A program made the translations under genes and the position numbers. DNA of 64,000 nt from Lacrimispora indolis DSM 755. GTDB taxonomy: Bacteria > Bacillota > Clostridia > Lachnospirales > Lachnospiraceae. Shown here piece by piece: positions 37,018 through 45,910 of the stretch. The DNA is taken from positions 1,550,001 through 1,614,000 of the forward strand of contig NZ_AZUI01000001.1 in the NCBI RefSeq assembly GCF_000526995.1, written 5' to 3'. A model generated the notes under the pieces. It had not been told where the DNA came from and made no database searches. It was given only the letters and a program-made list of their open reading frames with translations. Positions within the stretch are counted from its first letter, which is position 1. The number at the start of each line of letters is the position of its first letter.

Positions 37018-37944
37018 TTATTCTATAAAACTAATACTACAATCATGCCGAGAATACTTATAAATCATATCTGACAATACATCCTCCTTGGGCACTTCAC
37101 TTTCATTTATCTGATCAACCGTTTTCTGCAGCTCCCCATAATCCAAATTCCCATCATCAGGAACCAATATAACTTCGTGCGTACTCGACGGCAATATAAT
37201 AATATCTGAATTTAGAGAATCGGCAAAATCCTTCAAGCAACCATCGTATAAAATGCACCCGGCGCCGTTAATCTGCTTTTTATTTGAAAGCACATACAAG
37301 GGCGGTCTCTGAGAATCAAAATCCAGCAAATCATTTACCAGCCCAGCCATTTCTAATTCCTCTAAACATCCCTTTAAAATATCACACACAATCTCTTTCA
37401 TCGTTTTAATTTCCGGCGGCAGCAACATTGGAGTATTCCTCTTTGCAAAGCGATACAGTTCCTCTTTCTCCACTCCCCACGGCTCCATGTGTGAGTTATG
37501 GATCAAAGTCGTCATTTGTCCTCCTCTATGTTCATCCAGAATTAGATAAAACACCATTGCCAGGTCCAGAAATTCAAAATATGGAACATCCTTTAAAAGC
37601 TCCTTATTCTTTTCTCTCTGGATCAGTTTGAAAGCCACCTTACCCTTCAGATTATTAAAATCCAGAAGCTCTCTCATATCACCAAAAACTACATCATTAT
37701 TTTCCTTATATGCAGATATAATATCTTCCAGAATTTCCTGCAGTGACATACCATGGGTAAAATGCATATAGTATGAATTCAAGTAAATTGTGGGAGCGAT
37801 ATTTTTACTTACTTTCCCAATAATCAGCCCATCCAGCACAATTCCATTATTTTTCGTAATCTTCTGAATGCGAATCTCATAATCTCTTCCTAATCTTTCC
37901 TGCACTGCTGCTCTGACTTCCACTAAAAACTGATTGTAATTCAT
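37018..37944 (-). CDS. DUF5688 family protein
   Basis: About 308 residues, matching the DUF5688 pattern seen in Lachnospiraceae (MNYNQFLVEVRAAVQERLG, APTIYLNSYY, VKNDLL-like C-terminal half). Function is unknown; many copies occur on clostridial mobile elements. The start at 37944 is preferred because AGAGGAAGAACAA precedes it and the family begins there; an ATG 33 codons upstream at 38043 has no ribosome site. Confidence 0.75.
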   Translation of the reverse strand: MNYNQFLVEVRAAVQERLGRDYEIRIQKITKNNGIVLDGLIIGKVSKNIAPTIYLNSYYMHFTHGMSLQEILEDIISAYKENNDVVFGDMRELLDFNNLKGKVAFKLIQREKNKELLKDVPYFEFLDLAMVFYLILDEHRGGQMTTLIHNSHMEPWGVEKEELYRFAKRNTPMLLPPEIKTMKEIVCDILKGCLEELEMAGLVNDLLDFDSQRPPLYVLSNKKQINGAGCILYDGCLKDFADSLNSDIIILPSSTHEVILVPDDGNLDYGELQKTVDQINESEVPKEDVLSDMIYKYSRHDCSISFIE

Positions 37945-38137
37945 TTGTTCTTCCTCTACTTTCTTACTCTTATTTTTAACAACAAAAAGAAGCATCTCCT
38001 TAGAAATGCCTCTGACAGAAAAATCACTTATTCTTTTACCCACTTCACATAGCCAATCTCACGCTCATTTACCAATGCAAAATAAAGCAACATAAATGAA
38101 GCTATAATCTCAACTCAAACTACAACTTCTATCCTAT

Positions 38138-39442
38138 TCAAGACTTCTCTTCATTCCCTCTTTCATAATCAAACCGAACTCTTCCCACCAGATAAATAGG
38201 CACGGTTATCTTTCGGTCTGCTATACCGCCATAAGTATCTCCTTTCAGCAAATAAACAGCCTCTACCTTTTCATCTTTTAAAAGCTGACGTACTGTCTCT
38301 GTTTCTGATATCCCATCCTTTACCCCCACGCCATAGCTATTATCATTTTCCCAGCGTTTTATAAGGAAATCAATCTCCCCTTCCTTGTACGTTCCATTAC
38401 TTATCACTCCCCTAAGAGTTGGCAAATCAGCTCCTGCCACATCCAGAAAATATCTGCATACTCCAACATCCAGAAAATAAAAACGGTTGTGCAAATATAC
38501 GTTCACGGGATCACATTCATTGGCCTTGCCACAATAACCTATAATATCTGCACGATATAGCCAGTCTATAACTGCATTGATACTTTTCCTTATGGTTCTA
38601 TTGCTTTTTCCATTATAAATAATACGGGATAATTCTGTAATTAAATCATCTTGTTCCTTTTTCTCCCGGACAGAAAGCTGTGCAATCGCAGGAAATATCT
38701 GCTCCAGTAAAATCATTTCCTGTATACCGCCTAAGCATCTTGTTGATTCTTCTATAAAAGTCCTAATAATCTGTTTCAAAATCTTTTTGCATTCTTGTGT
38801 ATTCTGTGTTTCCAAATAACAATTTACGACATCCGGATAACCACCTATTTCACAATATATCTTATAATACTCTTTTAATTCATCATATTGTAAGGGATTA
38901 CTGGAACCAAGCAGATCAACGTCATTATAAAGCTCCCGTTTTCCAAATGCCTTTACAAATTCTTCGAATGACAATGTATTAAGTGTCAAATTCTCTGTAT
39001 CTCCTGCTGAAATAAAATACCCCTTTTCCAATGCCTTCCCTAAGTAACTGCTTGCAACTACAAAATGACATACAAACTCTCTTGAAAATTCCCTGATTTT
39101 GGAATACACTTTCGCCGATTCCTGAATCTCATCTATAACAATAATAGTGTCTTTGTTATCCTCGAACCGGGAATCGAACAATCGGAAAGCTTCATATAGC
39201 TTCCTTTCTATACGCGGTTCTCCTGGATTCCAGGCAGATGCCTGTTCCATACAAACCAGAAATTGTTCCCCGGACAACTGAGCCATATTGATATAGATAT
39301 AAATTTTGTAATTTTCTCTAGCAAATTTATCCAGAATAAATGTCTTTCCAGTTTGTCTGGCACCTTTTAGTTCCAGGACCTTACCGCTGTCACGTTGCTT
39401 CCAGCAAAGCAGATTATTATAAATATTTCGCTTCAGTTCCAC
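38138..39442 (-). CDS. AAA_14/DUF4143 ATPase
   Basis: About 434 residues: N-terminal AAA domain with Walker A GARQTGKT (27-34) and Walker B TIIVIDEIQES, then the DUF4143 PD-(D/E)XK-like C-terminal domain (GEIDFLIKRW). Such proteins are common and poorly understood. GTG at 39442 is taken as start because GAGGAGG lies just before it; an ATG at 39487 is the alternative. A second family member lies at 61138-62430. Confidence 0.82.
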   Translation of the reverse strand: MELKRNIYNNLLCWKQRDSGKVLELKGARQTGKTFILDKFARENYKIYIYINMAQLSGEQFLVCMEQASAWNPGEPRIERKLYEAFRLFDSRFEDNKDTIIVIDEIQESAKVYSKIREFSREFVCHFVVASSYLGKALEKGYFISAGDTENLTLNTLSFEEFVKAFGKRELYNDVDLLGSSNPLQYDELKEYYKIYCEIGGYPDVVNCYLETQNTQECKKILKQIIRTFIEESTRCLGGIQEMILLEQIFPAIAQLSVREKKEQDDLITELSRIIYNGKSNRTIRKSINAVIDWLYRADIIGYCGKANECDPVNVYLHNRFYFLDVGVCRYFLDVAGADLPTLRGVISNGTYKEGEIDFLIKRWENDNSYGVGVKDGISETETVRQLLKDEKVEAVYLLKGDTYGGIADRKITVPIYLVGRVRFDYERGNEEKS

Positions 39443-39561
39443 CAGAGTCTTCCTCCTCTTTCCAACACTTCCGCTATAGCGTACCATAACCTTGATTCAA
39501 ATTCCTTTCAATAAAATATATTCCTGAAATCCTTATCTTTCATTATTGCTGCTCCCCTTTC

Positions 39562-39822
39562 TCATAACTTTAAAATTATTTCTAAAATCCTGACTCCATC
39601 TTTCACACCGGCAAGGTACAGATAACGGCTTTCTTCTGCCGATCGCATGACCCATTCTTCCCAAAACTGCTCTATAGCAACTTTTGACTCCCCATCCAAC
39701 CGTTCAAGAATTTCTTCCATCTTATGGTTAAACTTCTTTTCATCATGACTGGTTTCATCAGAACGTACATTTAGTAGCATCTCAATACGTTCACAAATAA
39801 TCTGTTCCAGTAAATCTTCCAT
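39562..39822 (-). CDS. DUF6809-like small protein
   Basis: An 86-residue acidic, helical protein (MEDLLEQIICERIEML; VAIEQFWEEWVMRSAEESRYLYLAGVKDG). The pattern is that of DUF6809, frequent on clostridial integrative elements near DUF932 and RadC genes. It has a strong GAGGAGGAG ribosome site. Function unknown. Confidence 0.7.
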   Translation of the reverse strand: MEDLLEQIICERIEMLLNVRSDETSHDEKKFNHKMEEILERLDGESKVAIEQFWEEWVMRSAEESRYLYLAGVKDGVRILEIILKL

Positions 39823-39849
39823 GCCTTATCTCCTCCTCTCTGATCGCAA

Positions 39850-39886
39850 AAAATACCCTTGCAGACTCATACTGCAAGGGTATTTT
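39850..39886 (-). terminator. intrinsic terminator
   Basis: A perfect 15-bp stem (39850-39864 with 39872-39886), 7-nt loop, then TTTTTT on the minus strand. It ends the small-gene/P-loop pseudogene transcript. Confidence 0.85.
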
Positions 39887-39889
39887 CTA

Positions 39890-40436
39890 TTATATACGTT
39901 GAAACCAGCTCGGCACATTATGGGAAATACGAACAGGAATCCCATCTTTATAAATGGCAATTCTTCTAAATTTCACCGTGTTATCATACAAAGAAGCTAA
40001 ATTACACATAGGAAAAACATGCCTTAAATTCAGGAATATTTCCTAATACCGTTTTCCACATCCTCATCAGGTATTCCATGACCTCCCTTGGATACTCGGT
40101 ATACGATTCTCTGTTTTGCCAGTTCTACTGAATCAACTCCTGCATATTAAAGTTCGATGTAATACCCCTGACTCCTGGCCTTTTCAATGTTTCTGAATAA
40201 GGACTTTCCATAGAGTGTTGTTTCCTGGTTAAAGGAAATACCTGACGACAGACAATAGTTCAACTCCTAGATCACCAGTATACCTTCATAACGTCACTGA
40301 TGATTTTCCAATCTCCAAACGTTCTAAGAATTTCATCTGTATTGATTCTAGGCATCTGATGATACCGCGGGAATGTTTGATACAAAGTAGACTTCCCCGC
40401 TCCGTTTACCCCGGCAAAGATAACATATCGTTTCAT
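39890..40436 (-). pseudogene. broken zeta-toxin-like P-loop ATPase gene
   Basis: The N-terminus is clear: MKRYVIFAGVNGAGKSTLYQ with Walker A GVNGAGKS, then MPRINTDEILRTFGDWK. After that the frame breaks several times, but GISFNQETTLYGKSLFRNIE, KARSQGYYIEL, GVDSVELAKQRIVYRVSKGG and a C-terminal VKFRRIAIYKDGIPVRISHN are recognisable. It represents a predicted ABC/zeta-toxin-type P-loop kinase inactivated by frameshifts and a deletion. Its ATG overlaps the stop of the intact small gene upstream. Confidence 0.8.
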
Positions 40437-40615
40437 CAAAAACGATTCTCCTCAATTACTTTTCTCTGTCTCTGCTGAAGAATGAAGTCGCTGACAATGG
40501 AATAAAACTCCTGTTCTTCCTCAGTCTCCGCCCCAAGAATTAACTGTGTAGCCTCATCAGGCTCTAATTTCAAACACTCTTCATATAACATTTTCAAGGC
40601 ATCATTGGTTGACAT
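40436..40615 (-). CDS. small acidic protein paired with broken P-loop gene
   Basis: A 59-residue protein (MSTNDALKMLYEECLKLEPD; EEEQEFYSIVSDFILQQRQR) whose stop overlaps the ATG of the P-loop pseudogene (ATGA). The acidic, helical, antitoxin-sized product translated just before a zeta-like gene suggests an antitoxin or partner. Ribosome site is weak (GAGGAAAG, long spacing). Confidence 0.6.
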   Translation of the reverse strand: MSTNDALKMLYEECLKLEPDEATQLILGAETEEEQEFYSIVSDFILQQRQRKVIEENRF

Positions 40616-40704
40616 ATCATCACTCTTTCCTCTTAAGTAAGACCATTATATCATAGGCACGTCATGGAATACAATTGAGTAGAGCAAACATTTGAACAAG
40701 ATAT

Positions 40705-41514
40705 TTATGCAACTTGTTCCGTCAACTCTCTATCAATCACTTCCTGATTGGAAACCTCACTCATATCTACAGATAACTCCGTTTTAATCGTCTCATCCAT
40801 AGTGACAGCCTTCTGAAATTCGGACTTCATGGGGGCATACTTTAGCAGCTGTTTAATAACCGTCTTTTTTGCCATGCCTTCATAATTACTTTTCCATGGA
40901 CTGAAATCCGAAGTAAATGCTTTTGAATACCGGGCTGCATAGGCATCTACATAGCTTTTACTCATCACCTCAAAACGGAATCCACCGTTGTCCAGTCTGA
41001 AAATAGCATAAAAGGCCCGGATCTCCCCCGGTTCATCAAAAGAAGGGCGATGAATCAAAGAGGGATGAAGGCCCAGTTCATAAGAAAACTCATCATTTTC
41101 ATATACTACCTGTGCTTCAACGCTTTGCATTCTTTCATTTCGATAGGCTAAATCAATGAGGCCCCGATATCCCAGCTGAAACTGGCACTCCAACACTCCT
41201 TTGTTTTTATAAGGGATTAAATATGCTTGTCCTAAGGGTGTATTCGGTTCCAAACCCAATTGTGCTGCATTCATCAAAGCCGCAATAAAACTCATAGGAG
41301 TACATTCTCCCAGCTTGGGAGTATTATTAATCGCCGATAATGCCATACGCGTAAATCGTTCCGGCGTAAGAATACTGGGAAGCGCCCGTTTGATTTCCGG
41401 TTCAAGAGCCTTAACCATATCAACGATTGTCATATTTTTTGTCAGTCTGACGGATTGACTTTGACCTCCGCCGCCTGCTGCCCTCTTCTCTAATTCCTGT
41501 TTTACATCTGACAT
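40705..41514 (-). CDS. recT: RecT family single-strand annealing protein
   Basis: A 269-residue phage-type recombinase. It matches RecT throughout: PERFTRMALSAINNTPKLGE, GLEPNTPLGQAYLIPYKNKG, LGYRGLIDLAYRN and YEGMAKKTVIKQLLKYAPMK. RecT anneals single strands produced by its exonuclease partner; a YqaJ-type exonuclease is encoded 640 bp upstream on the same strand. This is a mobile-element recombination module. Confidence 0.96.
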   Translation of the reverse strand: MSDVKQELEKRAAGGGGQSQSVRLTKNMTIVDMVKALEPEIKRALPSILTPERFTRMALSAINNTPKLGECTPMSFIAALMNAAQLGLEPNTPLGQAYLIPYKNKGVLECQFQLGYRGLIDLAYRNERMQSVEAQVVYENDEFSYELGLHPSLIHRPSFDEPGEIRAFYAIFRLDNGGFRFEVMSKSYVDAYAARYSKAFTSDFSPWKSNYEGMAKKTVIKQLLKYAPMKSEFQKAVTMDETIKTELSVDMSEVSNQEVIDRELTEQVA

Positions 41515-41557
41515 TTTCTCATCCCTTTCATTTTAGTTCATTTAATTAATTTGAAAA

Positions 41558-41586
41558 GGACCATCCTGCATCCAGCAAGACGGTCC
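41558..41586 (-). terminator. terminator-like hairpin after Phd-type gene
   Basis: GGACCATCCTGC pairs with GCAAGACGGTCC allowing two G-U pairs; on the minus strand TTTTCAAATT follows. It separates the antitoxin-like gene from recT. Confidence 0.65.
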
Positions 41587-41729
41587 CTCTCCTCAATACT
41601 CAAAATATTAAATTAACATAATTACATCTGAAATTAACAACTGAATATACAATTTTGTATGATTCCTCTCTCTCATCTCACAAAAAACCAAATCATTTAC
41701 CTGACTGTCCGCCTTTATATTATATTACA

Positions 41730-42011
41730 TCACAGGTCGTGAGACTTCCCCACTAAAAGATTTTTGCGGATATCCGAAAATGTATCCTCTATAGAAGCAG
41801 TTCTTTCATTTTCCACATCACCCTGAGCTTCCGCCAACATTTTCCACAATTCCAACTCGGTTTTCATTTTTTCATACTGGACATGGCTCATCAAAACGGT
41901 ATCCTCCCGACCATCTACTGTAATAAAAACTGGTTCTTGGGATTCCCGTGTTAAGGCTGATATCTCCAAATACTTATTTTGTAAATCAGATGAAGGTATG
42001 ATTGCTTCCAT
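41730..42011 (-). CDS. Phd/YefM-type antitoxin, no adjacent toxin
   Basis: A 93-residue protein with the Phd/YefM fold pattern (PSSDLQNKYLEISALTRESQ, EPVFITVDGREDTVLMSHVQ), which binds DNA and a RelE- or Doc-like toxin. The next 215 bp hold a terminator and no toxin gene, so it is an orphan here and may act as a regulator. Ribosome site GAGGAGGACGC is good. Confidence 0.8.
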   Translation of the reverse strand: MEAIIPSSDLQNKYLEISALTRESQEPVFITVDGREDTVLMSHVQYEKMKTELELWKMLAEAQGDVENERTASIEDTFSDIRKNLLVGKSHDL

Positions 42012-42152
42012 TATGCGTCCTCCTCGTCATGATTTTATGGCATTATTATAACGTGATAACGATACACGTACAATCTGCATTTTTTCATTGAGCAAAACAA
42101 GCATCCTGTGAAGTGTTAAACTCGAGCCTTTACATCTTTAAACCTCAAACCA

Positions 42153-43082
42153 TTACGCCGCCTTAACAGTAAATCGTCTTGACTGGCTGCATTTAGCAAA
42201 ATCCCGGTAAAGATCTGGCCGTTCCTCCTTTAATCGCTTGCTGTCAAAACGGACTGTATCCACATTGCTCCAGGAAACTCTATAGTGCTCATTAAATGCC
42301 ATTTCATATTCGCCCATATAAAGCTTAAGCTGCTGTTCAATCTGATTCTGCTCCTGTGTCAACTTCTTTGCCAGAAGAATGATTTCTTCCCTTCTTTTTA
42401 ACTGCTCATTTAAATGAGACGGAAGAGGAATCGTCTTTTTACGGGCCGTTGGAAAATACCGGTTAATCACTTCATTTGAAATATCACTGCCGTCCGGGTC
42501 TGGCATATTTCCTGACAAAACATGATCCTCCCAGAATTCCTTTTCTATGGCAATCAGATTTTGAATCAGCTCCTCATCACGTTCAATCTTCTTATACTTA
42601 AATTCCCTTCCCAAAATCACAACAGCCAGATACCAGGCCTTCGCCCCGGTCACCGCCATATAATGATGACATTGGATTTCATAATGGGCAGGGACAGATT
42701 CTCCGGTCCATTTATCTGCATTATAGGCACTGGCAGTTTTGCATTCAAGTCCCATGTTTTCCCCTGAAATAAGGCGGTCAACATTTGCCAGCATAAAGGG
42801 ATATTCTTCGCTCTGATACATGACATTGGACCGTCGTACCTTTAAGCCTGTCTCTTCCATAAAGCGCCGGGCCACATATTCTTCTAGGTCTCGCCCCTGT
42901 CTCATGGATTCATTATCATGATCTTCTACTTCTGAGCTTGTTTTTTCATAGAAAATACTCATAGGGCTGACATAGGGATTAAGACCACAGATTGCACCTG
43001 CATCAGACCCACCGATTCCCTGTTTTCTGTATTTCAGCCAATCTTCATGAGATAAGCCGTTTGTTGAAATTAACTTTTTCAT
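42153..43082 (-). CDS. YqaJ-type viral recombinase exonuclease
   Basis: A 309-residue lambda-exonuclease-fold protein: WLKYRKQGIGGSDAGAICGL at the N-terminus and catalytic ANVDRL...LECKTAS (D, then E-x-K). It resects 5' strands to give RecT its substrate. Its start abuts the stop of the RadC-like gene without a gap. Confidence 0.92.
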   Translation of the reverse strand: MKKLISTNGLSHEDWLKYRKQGIGGSDAGAICGLNPYVSPMSIFYEKTSSEVEDHDNESMRQGRDLEEYVARRFMEETGLKVRRSNVMYQSEEYPFMLANVDRLISGENMGLECKTASAYNADKWTGESVPAHYEIQCHHYMAVTGAKAWYLAVVILGREFKYKKIERDEELIQNLIAIEKEFWEDHVLSGNMPDPDGSDISNEVINRYFPTARKKTIPLPSHLNEQLKRREEIILLAKKLTQEQNQIEQQLKLYMGEYEMAFNEHYRVSWSNVDTVRFDSKRLKEERPDLYRDFAKCSQSRRFTVKAA

Positions 43083-43604
43083 TCATGCCACACCCCCAAT
43101 TCCAAAAGGCTCAATCCTTTCTTCCCGGAAGCTTACATATCTGCCCTCTGAACCAATCACAATATGGTCAAGCAATTCGATTCCCAGCAATACTCCGGCT
43201 TCCTTAATCCGACCTGTAATAAGAGAATCCTCTCGACTTGGCTTCGGCTCTCCAGAAGGATGATTGTGAAAGCAAATAATTTTTGAAGCATTTGAAAGAA
43301 TGGCATGTTTAAATAAATCCCTTGGATCTATCCCACATGAGCTCAAGCCTCCCACTGCGATGATTTCCAAAGCGATGGGCGTCATTGCTGAATCCAATGA
43401 CATTACCATCATCATCTCACGATCTGAATATTCAAAGAGAGGCCTCACCATATCCACTGCCTCTTTTGCTTCATGAAAACGTTCAGTTCCATAAACGGCA
43501 GTTCCATCCCGAATCATTTTAAGCTTTATGATTCCTACTCTCTTCTTAGGAATAGGTCGCTTCATCATACCGATTACCTTTTCTTCCTGCGTTGCATTCT
43601 TCAT
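43083..43604 (-). CDS. RadC-like JAB domain protein
   Basis: A 173-residue protein with the MPN+/JAB metal motif HNHPSGEPKPSREDS and GIELLDHIVIG. It lacks the N-terminal HhH region of chromosomal RadC, as usual for mobile-element copies. The activity of this family is unresolved. AGGAGGCGTGATTATTT precedes the ATG. Confidence 0.9.
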   Translation of the reverse strand: MKNATQEEKVIGMMKRPIPKKRVGIIKLKMIRDGTAVYGTERFHEAKEAVDMVRPLFEYSDREMMMVMSLDSAMTPIALEIIAVGGLSSCGIDPRDLFKHAILSNASKIICFHNHPSGEPKPSREDSLITGRIKEAGVLLGIELLDHIVIGSEGRYVSFREERIEPFGIGGVA

Positions 43605-43625
43605 AAATAATCACGCCTCCTTGCA

Positions 43626-43667
43626 AAAACGGAAGCTTCCAATATTTAAGAAAGAGGCTTCCGTTTT
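43626..43667 (-). terminator. intrinsic terminator after the 93-residue gene
   Basis: AAAACGGAAGC (43626-43636) pairs with GCTTCCGTTTT (43657-43667); TTTTTGC follows on the minus strand. Confidence 0.65.
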
Positions 43668-43834
43668 CTATATAATTATTTTATTTTTAATAACTTGCAC
43701 AAAACACTCTCTTCACATCAAGACTTCTGTACTACCCTTTCACAGCATAAGAGAATATTGTATCAACGAACTTTCTGGAACAGCATTCCTCCGGAAATAG
43801 GGAATGTACTTTCATGTTAAAAACAAATTCATTT

Positions 43835-44116
43835 TTACAGCACTCCCCACCCTTCGATTTCCATCAACAACATCGCAGTATCAATGAGTCCCTCGTACCA
43901 GCATACACTTCTGGGAACTTCATTCAAGTAACATTCTGATAGCTCACCCATATTCAGATATTCCTTAATCTGCACTTCAAACAAATCAAGTATATCCGGA
44001 TTCGCATTCTGAACCAAGAATGGAAAATCTCTGCAATTACTTAAAGCTTCCCATCTCTCCTCACCCCCTCCTTCCGGCTCAACTGGGATACCTTTTTTCT
44101 GGCTCTGCTTTTTCAC
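43835..44116 (-). CDS. uncharacterised 93-residue protein cotranscribed with DUF932 gene
   Basis: An acidic small protein (PFLVQNANPDILDLFEVQIK; SECYLNEVPRSVCWYEGLID) with no family I can name. Its start overlaps the stop of the DUF932 gene by 4 bp, so it is translationally coupled and very likely real. Confidence 0.65.
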   Translation of the reverse strand: MKKQSQKKGIPVEPEGGGEERWEALSNCRDFPFLVQNANPDILDLFEVQIKEYLNMGELSECYLNEVPRSVCWYEGLIDTAMLLMEIEGWGVL

Positions 44117-45045
44117 CTTGCCCTCACTAGCTCATAGGCTTTATCAATCATAGCGTTCCCTTCTACTGTGCGCGCAAAAAGACTTTCCTTATAATTTGCC
44201 CGTTCTCTTAAAGGTTTCGCATGAGTGGCAAAATCCGATACAGCATTCAGGAATCGCCAGCCATGCTTTCCAGCAAATTTTAAATCCGGCGCTTCAAAAT
44301 ACCTCATCTTCAGATCCTCTTTCAGTCTCATCAGATTCTTCTGCTGCTGTTCCGTAGGGTTATCAAGCAAAGGAAACAATGCATCAATATATTCATACAC
44401 CTGATGGTCTGTCATCTTAATTCTGCTTAGTTCATCAATGGCCTTACCAAGCTCTCCCATGTACCTGTTGGCATAAAGGAGCGTGTTTCTTGCATCTTCC
44501 ATCTTTCCCTCTATATTTCCGGTATGGTTTGCAGACCAGGATCTCTTTGCTGTCGCCAGGGCCAGGTTTAAAGTATTCTGGCAAACCACCCGAATAGGTG
44601 TCACTGCAGCCTTTATACCGCCTGTTCCATCGTGAGAATTCATAAACACAAGGTAAGGTTCGATTTCATCCCCGCTTATAATATAATGCTGAGGAAGCTT
44701 TGCAAGCAGCCAGGTCTTTCGCCCTTCCTGAAGAGAACCCGCCGTTTCATAGGTAACACCTTCACCAAGTAATTCATCTGTAAAAGCAAAAGCTTCCTCA
44801 TTCTGAACCACTTTGTAACGATCGGAAACAACTCCTAGAACCTTTTCATCCATATCACGGATATTGGCTTTGAAGCCAGTAATCGGTATACCATCTTCCG
44901 TTTCAATGGACTTTTGAATTACCTGCCAGTCCAATCCCGCCAAAGCCAGAGCTTCTGCAGATGCAGGTGCTTCCATCACCATTGTTCCTAGTCCATGCCA
45001 GGGCTTCTCTCTTGTGTAAAACATTGTTTCTACATTTGCTGCCAT
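44113..45045 (-). CDS. DUF932 phage/plasmid-like protein
   Basis: A 310-residue DUF932 protein (MFYTREKPWHGLGTMV near the start; VVSDRYKVVQNEEAFAFTDE; MNSHDGTGGIKAAVTPIRVV; NTLNLALATAKRSW). Members are found on plasmids, phages and integrative elements and have no known biochemical role. AAGGAGGTAATCTTT is a strong ribosome site. Confidence 0.93.
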   Translation of the reverse strand: MAANVETMFYTREKPWHGLGTMVMEAPASAEALALAGLDWQVIQKSIETEDGIPITGFKANIRDMDEKVLGVVSDRYKVVQNEEAFAFTDELLGEGVTYETAGSLQEGRKTWLLAKLPQHYIISGDEIEPYLVFMNSHDGTGGIKAAVTPIRVVCQNTLNLALATAKRSWSANHTGNIEGKMEDARNTLLYANRYMGELGKAIDELSRIKMTDHQVYEYIDALFPLLDNPTEQQQKNLMRLKEDLKMRYFEAPDLKFAGKHGWRFLNAVSDFATHAKPLRERANYKESLFARTVEGNAMIDKAYELVRAR

Positions 45046-45289
45046 AAAGATTACCTCCTTAAATAATTTATTGATTCACATCCAAGGAGATAATATATAA
45101 ATACATATTCTTTTTATTACATATCCCACACCAAATTAAGATTATCATTTACCAAAGAATCTTTTACAAAGCTATATCGAAAATATTTAAAAGCTCTAAG
45201 GGAGCACGCACAACTACTGATTTCTCAATACTTACAGAAATATATGAGTTACCTTTTCTTTCATAAAGCTTTTAGTAAAATTCAGGCTG

Positions 45290-45466
45290 CTATTTTCCAA
45301 GTAAAGCCTTAATAATTGCTATTGGAATCAATAACCATCCCAAGATAAGCGCCAGGGTCATTTTTTGAATAATAATCCTCCCCCATGTATCAAACACAAT
45401 TCTATTTGCGTAAACAGTTCTTCCAACAGCCCAATATCCGGCAATCCAATAAATTATTAACAACAT
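45290..45466 (-). CDS. 58-residue small membrane protein
   Basis: A short gene with a good GAGGAGAAAAGGAA ribosome site. The product has two hydrophobic stretches (MLLIIYWIAGYWAVGRTVYA; MTLALILGWLLIPIAIIKAL) separated by a charged loop, so it probably spans the membrane twice. I recognise no family. It lies alone between the DUF932 operon and the DnaJ-MORN gene. Confidence 0.6.
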   Translation of the reverse strand: MLLIIYWIAGYWAVGRTVYANRIVFDTWGRIIIQKMTLALILGWLLIPIAIIKALLGK

Positions 45467-45564
45467 TTCCTTTTCTCCTCCAGGTATTTTAAAAACTTAT
45501 GTATCTTTTATTCAATTCGTATTTCCACTATTTTTTCTATAATAATATTTTTTTCCACATTGCA

Positions 45565-45910
45565 TTAGTTCAACAAGATCAGATCATTTACATATGCATA
45601 CGGAATATCATACGGAGTAGAATAATAGTCCTGGCCTGGAGCAATATCTCCCTCCATAAGTGTACTCTCATTTAGCATACCATTTTTGATTATAATTCGA
45701 GTTACCACTTGATATCCCATGTATCCAGAAACAGAAATGATCGCATTTTGATCGGGTTCACCATAAATCATACTATGTCCTCCTGAAATGCTTCCCACCT
45801 CCCGAACCGTTCCATTGTAGGTATAAACAACATACATGAAATCGGCCTCACTGGTGCCTTCTTGTACAATTAATTCTGGGATTCCATTTTGCTCTATATC
45901 ATAAACAAAG
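45565..45910 (-). pseudogene. frameshifted C-terminal part of the DnaJ-MORN-YARHG gene
   Basis: Directly after the frame break near 45911-45917 the other frame continues [20 protein letters not shown], a motif found at the C-terminal end of such clostridial proteins, and runs to a stop at 45565. Removing two bases from the TATATAT run joins both frames into one protein. Either a real mutation, slippage or a sequencing error. Confidence 0.75.
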
